Of a stretch of 64,000 nt of DNA, positions 33,289 through 43,250 are shown piece by piece (the stretch's first letter is position 1; each line of letters starts with the position of its first letter). The translations under genes and the position numbers were made by a program. Origin of the DNA: Zanthoxylum bungeanum. Its lineage: Eukaryota; Streptophyta; Magnoliopsida; Sapindales; Rutaceae. The stretch covers positions 1-64,000 of the forward strand of contig SKCR01021131.1 in assembly GCA_019454045.1 (NCBI GenBank), in the 5' to 3' direction. Under the pieces are notes generated by a model. That model ran no database searches, was not told the origin of the DNA, and worked only from the letters and a program-made list of their open reading frames with translations.

Positions 33289-34660
33289 ATGAGACGAACC
33301 AGAAGCTTTGAACTCCGATCGCTTGACCCAGAAATTGAAAGAACCATCAGACAGTTGAGAAGGGAAAGGCGAGAAGGCCAAGAAGCTTTAGTCAACATGG
33401 AACCTGAACCTTTGAACGTTGCACCACCATTCCCATTCGAGACAGAACCATTCCGATGGTTGACAGACTCATTTCTTGTATTGTATTTCCTCCCTTACCA
33501 GCAAATACATGTGACATCAAAACATGCATTCAGATGATTCAGCAGTCAGTTCAATTTGGGGGGAATGCAACTGAAGATCCTAATGCCCACATCAGTAACT
33601 TCCTGGAAGTTTGCGGAACTTTTAATTACAACCGAGAAGCTGAAGAAGCAATGAGACTGCGTGTTTTTCCATACTCCTTGAAGGACAGAGCTAAAGCTTG
33701 GCTACATTCACTACCACCAGGTTCTATCACAACTTGGAACACTTTAGCCACCAAATTTCTTGCAAAGTACTTTCCACCAGCCAGAACCGGAAAGCTGAGG
33801 AATGACATCACATCCTTTGTACAACAAGATTCAGAATCCCTCTGCGAAGCTTGGGAAAGGTATAAAGATTTACTCCAAAAATGTCCTCACCATGAGATTC
33901 CAAAATGGCTTCAAGTCCAAACATTCTATAATGGGCTTTCTGGAATAATGAGAACCACAATCGATGCTGCGCGCTGGAGAAGCTTTAATGGCAAAAGGAG
34001 AAGATCAAGCCTGGGACCTAATCGAAGAAATGGCCAACAACAATTCCTTGTGGCCAACAGAAAGAAGCATGATAAAAAGAATTGCAGGAATTTATGAAGT
34101 TGGAGCAAACACAGCAGTGAATACCAGGCTGGATCAGATATGCAAATGTCTAGAAACACTTAGCACGCAAGTTGTGAACATCGCTGAACCACAAGTTCAC
34201 CATATGGAGGAGCACCAGAACCAAACCAACATGAAGAGACGGTGAATTATATCAACAATTTCAACAGACAGGGGAACAATCCATATTCCAACACCTATAA
34301 CCCAGGGTGGAGGAATCATCCTAATTTATCATGGAGCAACAATTCAGGCCAACAGCAAACTATCCACCACCTGGATTCCACCAGCAGAACAAAGGCCAAG
34401 AGCATGAAAAAGAACCAGAATGAAAGAATGGTTTGCAGAGATGTTCAAAAAGCAAGAAGCAAAAACGATGCTATGTTTCAAGCTCAAACAACATAATTCA
34501 AAGTCAATCTGCTTCTATTAAACACTGGAGAATCAAATGGGACAACTGGCAAATGCTCAGAGTTACAGACTGCCAGGTACCTTTCCTAGCAACACAGAGC
34601 CAAATCCAAGAAACATGGGGAAGGAGCAATGTCATGCCATCATGTTAAAAAGCGGGGTAC
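33289..34660 (+). pseudogene. gag of Gypsy element C (frameshifted)
   Basis: ATG 33289 opens MRRTRSFELRSLDPEIERTI. The retrotrans_gag domain is in the next frame (33456-33970): NREAEEAMRLRVFPYSLKD, AWLHSLPPGSITTW, FLAKYF, CEAWERYKDLLQKCPHHEIP and VQTFYNGL. Further frame changes occur near 33450, 33970 and 34240. The order and content match element A's gag, and this copy is slightly better preserved. Confidence 0.8.
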
Positions 34661-34999
34661 TGAAATCAACAAAGATGTGGAGTCAATTCAACTGCTGAGG
34701 AAGTTCCAAAGAAACAAAGCAACAGATGGAGGAAAAAGAACAGATCACTCCACCTCCACCTTTTCCTCAACGTCTTCAGAAGAACAAATTGGACAAACAG
34801 TTTTCTCGTTCTTGGAAATCTTCAAAAAGCTGCATATCAACATTCCATTTGCAGAAGCGTTGGAACAAATGCCCACCTATGCCAAATTCATGAAAGATAT
34901 TCTTTCACGAAAGCGGAGATTGGGAGATTACGAGACAGTAGCATTAACAGAAGAATGCAGCGCTATCATTCAGAGGAAACTTCCCCGAAGTTGAAAGAT

Positions 35000-35466
35000 C
35001 CTGGCAGTTTCACTGTTCCTTGCGTCATAGGAGAACATAACTTTGGTAAGGCTTTATGTGATTTAGGTGCTAGCTAGTGTTAACTTGATGCCTTTTTCTA
35101 TTTTCAGGAAATTACAGATGGAGAACAATGCCAACTTCAGTCTCACTGCAACTTGCTGATAGAACGCTCGTATTTCCAAGAGGCGTAGTTGAGGATGTGC
35201 TGGTCAAGGTTGACAAATTCATTTTCCCAGCAGATTTTATTATCCTTGATATGGAGGAAGACGCAGACGTGCCAATCATCCTTGGGAGACCATTCTTGGC
35301 TACAGGTCGAACCATTATTGATGTACAAAAAGGAGAACTAACCATGAGGGTACAAGACCAAGAAGTAACATTCAATGTTTTCAAAGCCATGAATTTCCTA
35401 GATGATGAAAAGAATGAGGAATGTTTCAGACTTGATGTGATACACCAGTACCGTTCAGAACTCTGA
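35000..35466 (+). pseudogene. Protease of element C (disrupted)
   Basis: The CDLGAS active-site motif near 35055-35075 is followed by a four-base direct duplication (GCTAGCTA) that shifts the frame. The remainder (35128-35466) is open and contains [14 protein letters not shown] and [13 protein letters not shown], the normal end of the plant Gypsy protease. Confidence 0.75.
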
Positions 35467-35589
35467 TGAAAAACAAAGTTCTACTGACAAACTTAAAGCA
35501 TGTCAATTACCTGTGGAGCCTGAAGATAAAGCGCACTACGTACTGAAAGAGCCAATTATTGCTCTACAAACAACACAGAAGAGAAAAAT

Positions 35590-35940
35590 TTCCACCAGCT
35601 CAACGAATTGGAGGAATTTCACAATCAGCCTTTTGAGGATGCCAAATGTACAAAGAAAATGGCACAAGAAACGACATGATGAGAAGTTAGTACGCATACA
35701 ACTGGAACCAGGGCAGAAGGTACTGTTAAACAAATCAAGGGTGAAATTCTTCCCATGGAAGCCAAAATCACGGTGGTCAGGTCCATTTGTGATCACCAAA
35801 GTTTTACCAAATAGAGCCGTTAAGATACATGATCCTGACGCTAACAAAACTTTCAAGGTTAAAAACAAGCGTGTCAAGCACTACTGGGGAGAATCATTTG
35901 AGCGACAAAAAGAAAGTGTCACACTTTCAGATCTAGCCTA
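35590..35940 (+). pseudogene. Integrase C-terminal domain remnant of element C
   Basis: The frame carries LEPGQKVLLNKSRVKFFPWK, then SRWSGPFVITKVLPNRAVKI and FKVKNKRVKHYWGE, the C-terminal GPF/Y-type domain of plant Gypsy integrases, ending at a TAA at 35939-35941. Because protease sits only ~130 bp upstream, roughly 2.5-3 kb of polymerase sequence has been deleted between them. Confidence 0.8.
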
Positions 35941-35979
35941 ACGTTCAAGAAGAGACGTCTAGCTGACGACTTTAAACTT

Positions 35980-36001
35980 AGCGCTAGCAGGGAGGCAACC
36001 C
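35980..36001 (+). promoter_or_regulatory. Conserved block GCGCTAGCAGGGAGGCAACC in element C
   Basis: Same block as in both array copies, here between the end of pol and the accessory ORF. It is followed by a T-rich stretch ending TTTTTACAG at about 36062, a plausible splice acceptor. Confidence 0.45.
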
Positions 36002-36079
36002 ATGCAATTTGTGTATATATTGTGATTTGGTGTGTTTTATTTTTGTGTGTTTAATTTTTACAGGTTTAGTCATTTCAAG

Positions 36080-36490
36080 ATGGAAGAAGCTCTCGCAAAT
36101 CTTCGCAAGCAATTTCCTTCTCTCCCTCAAAAATCTCTCATGAAAGTTTACAAAGCTCGCTTGGAACGAATGAGACTACTGACGATCCATGGTATTCCTA
36201 ATGATATTCGTTGGGTAATTGAAGCACGAGTCCGATTGGCAGGAATGGTGTCTGATAATCGCGAAGACAAAATTAACTTCATTAGGGATGGCTTGAGTAA
36301 GGAGTCTTTAGATGATATATCTTTAACTCTTGAGACGCATCCCAGTGGATATGTTCATATAGCCATTCGCAAATTACATACACAATTTCAAAAAGAAAGA
36401 CAACAGTTAAGTCTTGGGAATCTGACTCAAAAAGACCCTGTTTGCCAATTTATAAGAAAATTGGATGGGAAGCTTGTCCCTGACGCATAG
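36080..36490 (+). CDS. Accessory ORF of element C (136 codons), function unknown
   Basis: ATG 36080 begins MEEALANLRKQFPSLPQKSL and the frame ends with TAG at 36488-36490. The product is mostly charged and helical, without signal peptide, membrane segment or zinc ligands. It lies in sense between integrase and the expected 3' LTR, where Athila/Tat-type elements often carry an extra ORF. It is intact while gag and protease around it are broken. The same slot in the array elements holds the LOG-like gene. I do not recognise a family; an N-terminal fragment of a captured host gene is possible. Confidence 0.55.
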   Translation: MEEALANLRKQFPSLPQKSLMKVYKARLERMRLLTIHGIPNDIRWVIEARVRLAGMVSDNREDKINFIRDGLSKESLDDISLTLETHPSGYVHIAIRKLHTQFQKERQQLSLGNLTQKDPVCQFIRKLDGKLVPDA

Positions 36491-36593
36491 ACGTTAATCA
36501 AGTTGTAAATTCCTGTATATATTATATCTCTTTGTCTTTTCCTAATAATTGTGATTTGTTTTATTGTTTTCTTTTAATTTTCTCCGACAGGAT

Positions 36594-37342
36594 CCAGCTC
36601 GCGTCGCGACGCCCATTTTGTCAACGTGGCACGCTCTGGTTCGTCGACTGCAGATTCTGTATAAGGTGATAATGTGACACGTGGCAAGGTGGTGGGGCTC
36701 AATTATTGTGACACGTGGCGGCTCGTGATTGGCTGATTCAGATTCTTATCCGCCACGTGTCAGATAGGGATAAGAGAGTCAATGATTGATGCTGACGTGG
36801 CGACACGTGGCAAAGTGACTGTCGGCACCATAGAATTGCGACACGTGGCACTTCCTGATTGGCTGATGATGACATGGTAGTTTGACTCGATCAACCTGGT
36901 GATATGGATGATGACGTGGCAATGACATGGAGTGACATGTGGCGACACGTGGCAATGGCGATTGTCGGCACCGTAGGATGATGACACGTGGCACGGCGCA
37001 TGTTAGCAGATCGACTGTGATGGTGACACGTGGCACGGCGCACGTTAGCAAAATCAAACTTTTCTCAGATTCTGATTTATGGACCCGGCGTACGTTAGCA
37101 CTGTTCGGCGCACGTTAGACGCCGCGACGCTGAAGGTTTTGGCGTCGCGACGCGAAAAATTACCAAAATGCCATTTTCCAATTTTCACTGTTGTGGTCCA
37201 AATTACCTCCAGAATGTCCTGAAACATTATTTATCTACAAAATAACACAAAACACATCAAAATATTCACAACCAAAATCAAGAAACTATACAAAATATTA
37301 AGTTAAATGAGTGGGAAATAGTGATAGATTTACCACTCATCA
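36594..37342 (-). repeat. Composite LTR 3, right part (LTR start of the array)
   Basis: Matches the U3 end of the other array LTRs, with about eight CACGTG hexamers (36670-37040), and finishes with the LTR start TGATGAGTGG on the minus strand at 37342. Together with 28740-31059 it rebuilds one composite LTR interrupted by element C. Confidence 0.85.
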
Positions 37343-37347
37343 GGGGG
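37343..37347. repeat. Target-site duplication GGGGG, right copy
   Basis: Follows the LTR start of the array directly and matches 14891-14895. Confidence 0.55.
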
Positions 37348-37482
37348 TGCCGAAGGCAGGGCTAGTGATTGGAGTGAAGTCGTAACTATAGAATCCCTCT
37401 GATGTAGTTTTGATCCTTCTTTCGAGCTAAGCCGCTAAGCAATCCTTCTTTGTTTGGTTTGCAGAGACGAACTTTTTCGTTG
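37348..37482. other. Short spacer between array and Copia element
   Basis: 135 bp with no recognised content; the pre-insertion target of both neighbours. Confidence 0.4.
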
Positions 37483-37487
37483 ATCGG
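37483..37487. repeat. Target-site duplication ATCGG, left copy (Copia B)
   Basis: ATCGG precedes TGTTGGG at 37488 and also follows CCAACA at 47539-47543. Confidence 0.8.
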
Positions 37488-39445
37488 TGTTGGGTTATCT
37501 AAGAACTAGCCAAGGATCTAATAAGCATAAAATTGTGTGAATAAACTATGTAAGATTGCGGAAAAAATACTTACATAGATCGGCAAGGTAGGATGTGTAG
37601 AGTTCAAAATTTTTGCTCCTTTGAAGTTGCTTTAAGCTCCTCTTTGATTGTATGTTGAGCTCCAAGCTTTGGTGAATGAATTCCAAACTCATGGGAGTAG
37701 TTTCCCTATCACCTTTGTATGATTCTTTGTGTGCTAGCACTTGAGAATTTTTGCAACAAAATTCCTCAAATCTTCTTATCACTCTCGGCAAAGTGAGAAG
37801 CAATGAGAGAGGGAGAGAGTCACGGTTTTGCAAGGGAAAAAGAGAGAAAATGTGTTGTGTTGACTTGTTTTTAATTTCATTAAAATTAAATAAAAGACAT
37901 ATACCAAATCCAAGTTTTGGTAAAAGTCTATCACAAATCAAAGTAATGTGTTTAACAAGTTAACTTCAAAAAATATCTACTAACTTCCATCAAACAAAAG
38001 CTAAGTATTTCACTAATGATGTGACTTATTGTGGGCCCCACTTTAATTCAAAATCCGAGTGGGCCCGCAAATACATTCCGGACTCGGGTTCGTTAATTCC
38101 GAATTAACGAATTTTCCGTTGCGACTTAATTAAATCAAATTTAATTAAATAATAATGCCTAGCAAAATTACTATTAAAGTCGCTCGCGAATTAATTCTAA
38201 ATTAATTCGTTCGCCCGAATTAAAATCCAATTTTAATTCCGTTATGAAATCTAATTTCATTTAATATATCGAATATATTATTTTAATCGATTAATTCCGA
38301 ATTAATTGTTCTCTCTCTTTTATTTGAATTTTATCCCAGATAAATTCTCGCTGTAATTAATCCTATATTAATTTTCTCTCTCTTCTAATTAATCCCAGAT
38401 TAATTATGTTCGAGTCATACGTCATTGGTGAATCTTCGGAAAGTGACCATGAGATCCCTTGATATGTTGGCAGTAAATCCGGTTATCAGACTATCCGAAT
38501 ATGTGCGTACCTCATACCACATTTTTACCGATTTACAAGACATGGTTGGCTTCTAGCAAAGCACCGTGCCTACCCAATTCTCCAAAAATATTCTTTTAAG
38601 GAATATGTAATCTATGTCAAGCGTAGTATACGTAGTATTGCGTATTCCGATCCAGTATCGATATCACATGCTAGGCCTAGGGCTGGAATTATGTCTGCCC
38701 CGTACGAACATATATCGGATCTCTGGTAACTAGTCTCTATAATCGGATAATCATGACCTAATCATATTATCCCGATGACCGCAGTACTTAAGAGTACTAG
38801 TTTTGTATCCTGTGTGATCATCATCTCCATATGACTGGAGTGATACTTCCATCTTGACATCACACCCAATACACTACGATTCTCAGTATACCCTGAAGAG
38901 GCGTACACAGAACCTGTTAAAGCCCCGGACAACCAAAACCAAAGTATACTGATTGTCTTAAGTATTAGCGATGCAAGTCTCAGGTTAAGACCAAATACAC
39001 CTACCCTGATTCGGATTCCCATAGACACATAGTCATACTACCAATGGGATTCCAAGGGGTCTATCCAGAGCGAAGCTGTTCCCGTACCATCGGTAAACAC
39101 AACCTCCTATCACACTTGCATAAGTATCAAATACTTAAATATATGAGAACTATGCCGTTATGCTCCCACAACGTGCACAAGTGCAATACTATTCTATTCC
39201 GCATTATCGATGTCCAGTCTCGATAATACTACGACTAGAGATATTTAATGATTAAACCTTAGTGGATTAATATTGTGTCATATCTTATTAATCCGGTACT
39301 AATCATATGGACTTTTATCATTTATATATCTTGGTAATCTAATTACAAATGATAAAAGAGCAATTTCCTTTGTCACATAGTTTATTTGTACAACAACACC
39401 ATGTTCTGTACAAATAGTGATGTTATGGGTCATAATTGTCCAACA
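37488..39445 (-). repeat. 3' LTR of Copia B (1958 bp)
   Basis: Plus-strand reading starts TGTTGGGTTATCTAAGAACT and ends CATAATTGTCCAACA. It matches the 5' LTR at 45594-47538 with scattered differences. It is followed not by the polypurine tract but by a copy of flanking DNA (39446-39611). Confidence 0.85.
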
Positions 39446-39656
39446 ATCGGTGCCCCGGGCAATGGAAGTGGGTCTAACCCGTGGATATCTAACATTGGTG
39501 TATTTTTAAAATTAATAAAATACAATATTGTATTTTTCAAGTATTTAGGGAAAAACCAAAAATAAATCTGGATCCGGAAAAATTAATCGAGATAAAAACC
39601 GGAAAATGGTGTTGTTGTATTTTTTTTAAAATTAATAAAATACAATATATATTTTT
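39446..39656. repeat. Copy of the element's outer flank embedded at the 3' LTR
   Basis: 39446-39611 repeats, with a few changes, the DNA found outside the 5' LTR at 47539-47701, beginning with the target duplication ATCGG. From about 39608 it switches to GGTGTTGTTG and a second short copy of AAAATTAATAAAATACAATA, then to the duplicated LTR tip. Confidence 0.8.
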
Positions 39657-39734
39657 CTTTGTCACATAGTTTATTTGTACAACAACACCATGTTCTGTAC
39701 AAATAATGATGTTATGGGTCATAATTGTCCAACA
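39657..39734 (-). repeat. Duplicated 78-bp tip of the Copia B LTR
   Basis: The last ~78 bp of the LTR (plus-strand reading CTTTGTCACATAG...TTGTCCAACA) occur a second time here, directly next to the polypurine tract (minus strand GGCCAAGTGGGAGA, 39735-39748). This is the true internal boundary of the original 3' LTR. Confidence 0.85.
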
Positions 39735-40429
39735 TCTCCCACTTGGCCTATAGCCAATCACTCAAGTGTCTACACCTGAACTATGTACGGGTCACTCAAA
39801 CTTCTACTGAGAAACAACTTTCGTCAGCGGATTTACAATGTTATCTGATGCGTTTTATTCGATCATCACTTCGCCACGATGTATGATCGAACGAATCAGA
39901 TGAAATATTCGAAGTATATACTTGGATCGTGATGAGACCGTAATTCTTTAGCCTGTGTTGTAGCTCAGCTCAGCTGCTAACAGAACTATACCTAATCTAA
40001 TTAGGATTATATAGATCCAAAATGCTTATATTGTTGCCTCAGCTGCAAAGCAATGTCCTGCTTTTGTTATTTATTCGGCAACATTATCTTTCTTGGAAGA
40101 TTTCCAGCTCACTATTCCGTTATTCAAAGTAAATATGTACCCTTATTGAGACTTAAAGTCATCTTTGTCTGTTTGGAAACTTGCAGCGGTGAACCCAGTA
40201 CCTCAAGTTCTCATTCTCCATAGCTTAAGAAAGCATCCTTAGTTCGTCTAAGATATTATGATGTTCTTAACATCAATCATGTGACCATCACCTGGATGGC
40301 CTGATTGTGACTCCATATGCTCAAAGCATATGAGACACCAGGTCACGTACATTTCAAAATGCACGAGTTCTCGGAGAGTTCCAACAACTTTTAGATCTAT
40401 CCAGTAGTAAATCCTTATTCCTAGAATAA

Positions 40430-40830
40430 AGGTTGCCTCTCCCAAGTAGTCTACGGAGAATTTTCATGAAAGCCATGCTTTCACCATTATTAATATGGAA
40501 TATCATTCCAAGAATAATATGTCATCAATGTAAAGGACAATCATTGTCAGTGCGCCTCACTAACCTTCTTATATACACAAGAATCATATTCTTTTTGAAT
40601 GAAATCATATACCATTATGATCTTATCAAAACGTTGATTCCAAGAACTCAATGCTTGCTTCAATCCATAAATGGATCGATTTAACTTGCAAACCTTGTTT
40701 GCATATTTGGGCACAACAAAACCGTCAGGATGTTGTAAACATCCTCCTAAAGGTTTCCGTTTAAGGAAAACGGTTTTGACGTTTAGTTGTCATATTTCAT
40801 AAATGAAACATGCAGTATTAGCAAGCATTA
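40430..40830 (-). pseudogene. Copia B reverse transcriptase remnant
   Basis: The minus-strand translation shows LNVKTVFL (for the QMDVKTAFLNG block), HPDGFVVPKYANKVCKL, RSIYGLKQALSSWNQRFDKI and LYIDDILF in changing frames. These are the RVT_2 motifs including the DD catalytic pair. Confidence 0.8.
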
Positions 40831-41079
40831 TCCGAATGTATTTGATCATGGCAACAGATAAAAGGTTTCTTCATAGTCGACACTATGTCGTTGACGATAC
40901 CCTTTCTGTACAAGCCTAGTTGTGTACATTTGTATGTTGCCATCCATGTATGTCTTCCTTGAAGACTCATATAGTACCAATAGGCACAATGCCTTCTGGT
41001 ACATCAACTAGTGTCTAAACTTAGTTGGTATACATGGAATCCATTTCGGACTTCATGGCACTTTGCCATAAAAGGAGTC

Positions 41080-42100
41080 GATACCTTATATCACTTCCTC
41101 ATACGTAGCCGGTTCGTCTTCCTCAATAAGACTGACATCTACATGAGGTGAGATCAGAAACCCATACCTCCCAGGTTATTTTCTGACTCTCTCCGACCTA
41201 CATGGTTCTTGTGTATTTGAAGATTATTGGTACAGTTTCATCCCTGATGAACTGTTGGTGTTCCGTGAGGACTCGGTGCCTGGAACAGTATTACTCCGAT
41301 TTTCATCGAGTCTTACTATCCTCCCACTTACCACTGCATTTTGGTATTCCTCTTAGGAAAACAGCATGGAGAGCAACAATTACATTTTTCTCATGTGAGG
41401 TTATAAGTACTATACTTTGGTTCCTTAGGACAACCTACAATAGGCACTTATCCGATTTGGGTTCTAGTTTGGTATCATCCAAAATTTAGTGTATGCCCAG
41501 CATTCCCAAATCTTCAAGAATGAGAGAAAACCCGATTTCTTCCTGTTCATATCTAATATGAAGTCTGTCTAACAGATTTTCATGGAACCTTATTCAAAAT
41601 AAGTATTGCACTGTTTAATGTGTATCCTCAGAAGGAAATTGGTAGCTCAGAGCGACTCATCATTAACCTTACCATGTCCAACAAAGTTCGGTTTCTCTGT
41701 TCGGACACATCGTCAAATTGAGGTGTCCCTGGAGGAGTCCACTGTGAAAGAATACCATACTCTTTTATGTAATCTTGAAACTCATATGTTTAAGTATTTT
41801 ACACTATTGTCCGACCATAATGTTTTTAATACTTTTATCGGTCTGTTTTCTTTCTTCGTGTCGAAACTCTTTGAATTACTCAAAAGTTCCTGACTTGTGT
41901 TTCATAAGATACACATAACCGTAACGCGATGCCACATCCGTAAAGGTTACGAAGTATTCATATTCATCTCTAGCTTAGCTAGACATGGGCCCAATTACGT
42001 CACAATGAACGAGGGCTAACAGATCGGTGGCACTTGCACTTTTACCAAGTAAAAGGTATTTTAGGCACTTTGCCTAATAAACTAGATTCATATAAATTAT
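41080..42100 (-). pseudogene. Copia B integrase remnant
   Basis: Minus-strand fragments such as YGYVYLMKHKS, FEKFKEF, a WSDN-like element and SQWTPPGTPQ (for the conserved S-x-P-x-T-P-Q block) appear in order upstream of RT in element orientation, with many stops. Confidence 0.7.
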
Positions 42101-42639
42101 GTGAATTAGAATCAAATCTGTCCTAATACCCACTCTTCGAAAGTGTGGATATACGAGTCTTGTTAATGTGTCCCAGACAACAATGCCACATTTAAGTCTC
42201 AACAGATTTATTCAGTTTGAGCTTTTGTTTGTCATGTTATATGTTGAGATTAATTTATATTCTAAATATAAATACTGTATTATTACATCTAATGTGCTTA
42301 TCTCAATATCATCTTTATAAACAAAACACTTAGTGTTCTAGAATAATGTACACCCGCAACAGGTTAAATAGATACAAGATAATGTTTCTAGTCAAACTAG
42401 GTACATTATAACAGTTTCATAATTCAAGTACTTGCCCAAATGGTAGTTCCAAAACTTAGGTTCCCACAGCCAAAACAGCGACTCTCGTCCCATTTCCGAC
42501 TCATAGGTCGATCTCAACTGAAGTCAGTCTCCTACTAATCAGCAGATTCTGCACATCAGTACATATTTATGTACCACATCTAGTATCAAAAATCTAATTT
42601 TGAAACCAGTAGTGAACATGTTTATGACAAACATACTTG

Positions 42640-43250
42640 AAGCCGGAGCCTTGCCCCACCTTCACTTCCTTCATGTCTGCCTTGTCCATACGGCAGTCAC
42701 GCTTCCAGTGACCCCGTTTGCCACAGTTTACGTAAACATCTTGGGATATGTCCTTTATCTTCCCAGAAGACTGTGATGATTTTGCCTTTTCCCCTTTTCA
42801 CATCCATAGAAGCCCTCGGCCAAGCCTAGACCTTCTGGGATGTAGGAGTAAGATGCGCCTTGTGCTTCTTGCCCTTTTGTAAGCTCTGACTCTGTCTCAT
42901 TGACCATAGCCATTAACTCTCCAAGAGTTTTCTTTTGCAATGGGTACTTCTAAGATCTAAGTATAGATCTATGAAGATCCTTCATTTCAATATCATATTA
43001 TAAGGATCTAATCCTTAGTTCTGACGAAGAAATTAAGGAGTCATTGTGGCAAGCATAACAGATTGAGCATTAAAGTTATCATCACCATGAGTCTTCCAAA
43101 GCTCATGCTCCACTATTTTCTCAACTCCGGGCTTAGGCCCGAGATGTCACTCTGTCAAATAAAGTAACTTCTCGGCTCCCAGGACTATCCTGAGGTTCTA
43201 TTCGCAATCTGGAAATTCAAGCCGCTTAAAGACATTTTCACCCAGGATTA
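42640..43250 (-). pseudogene. Copia B gag remnant with zinc knuckle
   Basis: CGKRGHWKRDC near 42690-42725 is a CCHC knuckle whose first cysteine has been lost. KKTLGELMAMVNETESEL (42755-42940) is the conserved helix before the knuckle in this gag type. Confidence 0.7.

Larger units (their letters stand above)
31060..36593 (+). mobile_element. Gypsy retrotransposon C, deletion derivative nested in composite LTR 3
   Basis: 5' LTR (31060-33158), tRNA-Asp primer site, gag, protease, integrase C-terminal end and an extra ORF are present. RT, RNase H and the integrase core are absent. The 3' LTR is missing: at about 36590 the element joins the other half of the interrupted array LTR, so about 260 bp of host LTR plus the element's 3' LTR were lost together. 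It is closely similar to element A in gag and protease. Confidence 0.8.
14896..37342 (-). mobile_element. Tandem Ty3/Gypsy array: three composite LTRs, two internal regions, LOG-like gene capture
   Basis: Read on the minus strand the order is LTR (37342 to 28740, split by element C), primer site, internal region 2 (28739-24941), LTR (24940-21654), primer site, internal region 1 (21653-18151), LTR (18150-14896). Neither internal region holds RT, RNase H or integrase, so the family is non-autonomous and would have depended on a relative such as element A. Each internal region carries a gag-derived ORF and a captured LOG-like sequence in sense orientation. The flanking GGGGG suggests one original insertion that later expanded by unequal LTR recombination, or insertion of an already tandem molecule. 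Confidence 0.75.

Noticed and set aside
37546..37941. 131-codon minus-strand frame with a counterpart at 45653-45940
   Set aside because: LTR sequence again; the two versions differ in length and have no recognisable domain.
38762..39028. 88-codon minus-strand frame repeated at 46855-47121
   Set aside because: It lies in the LTRs of Copia B and is shared only because the LTRs are copies; no protein family pattern.
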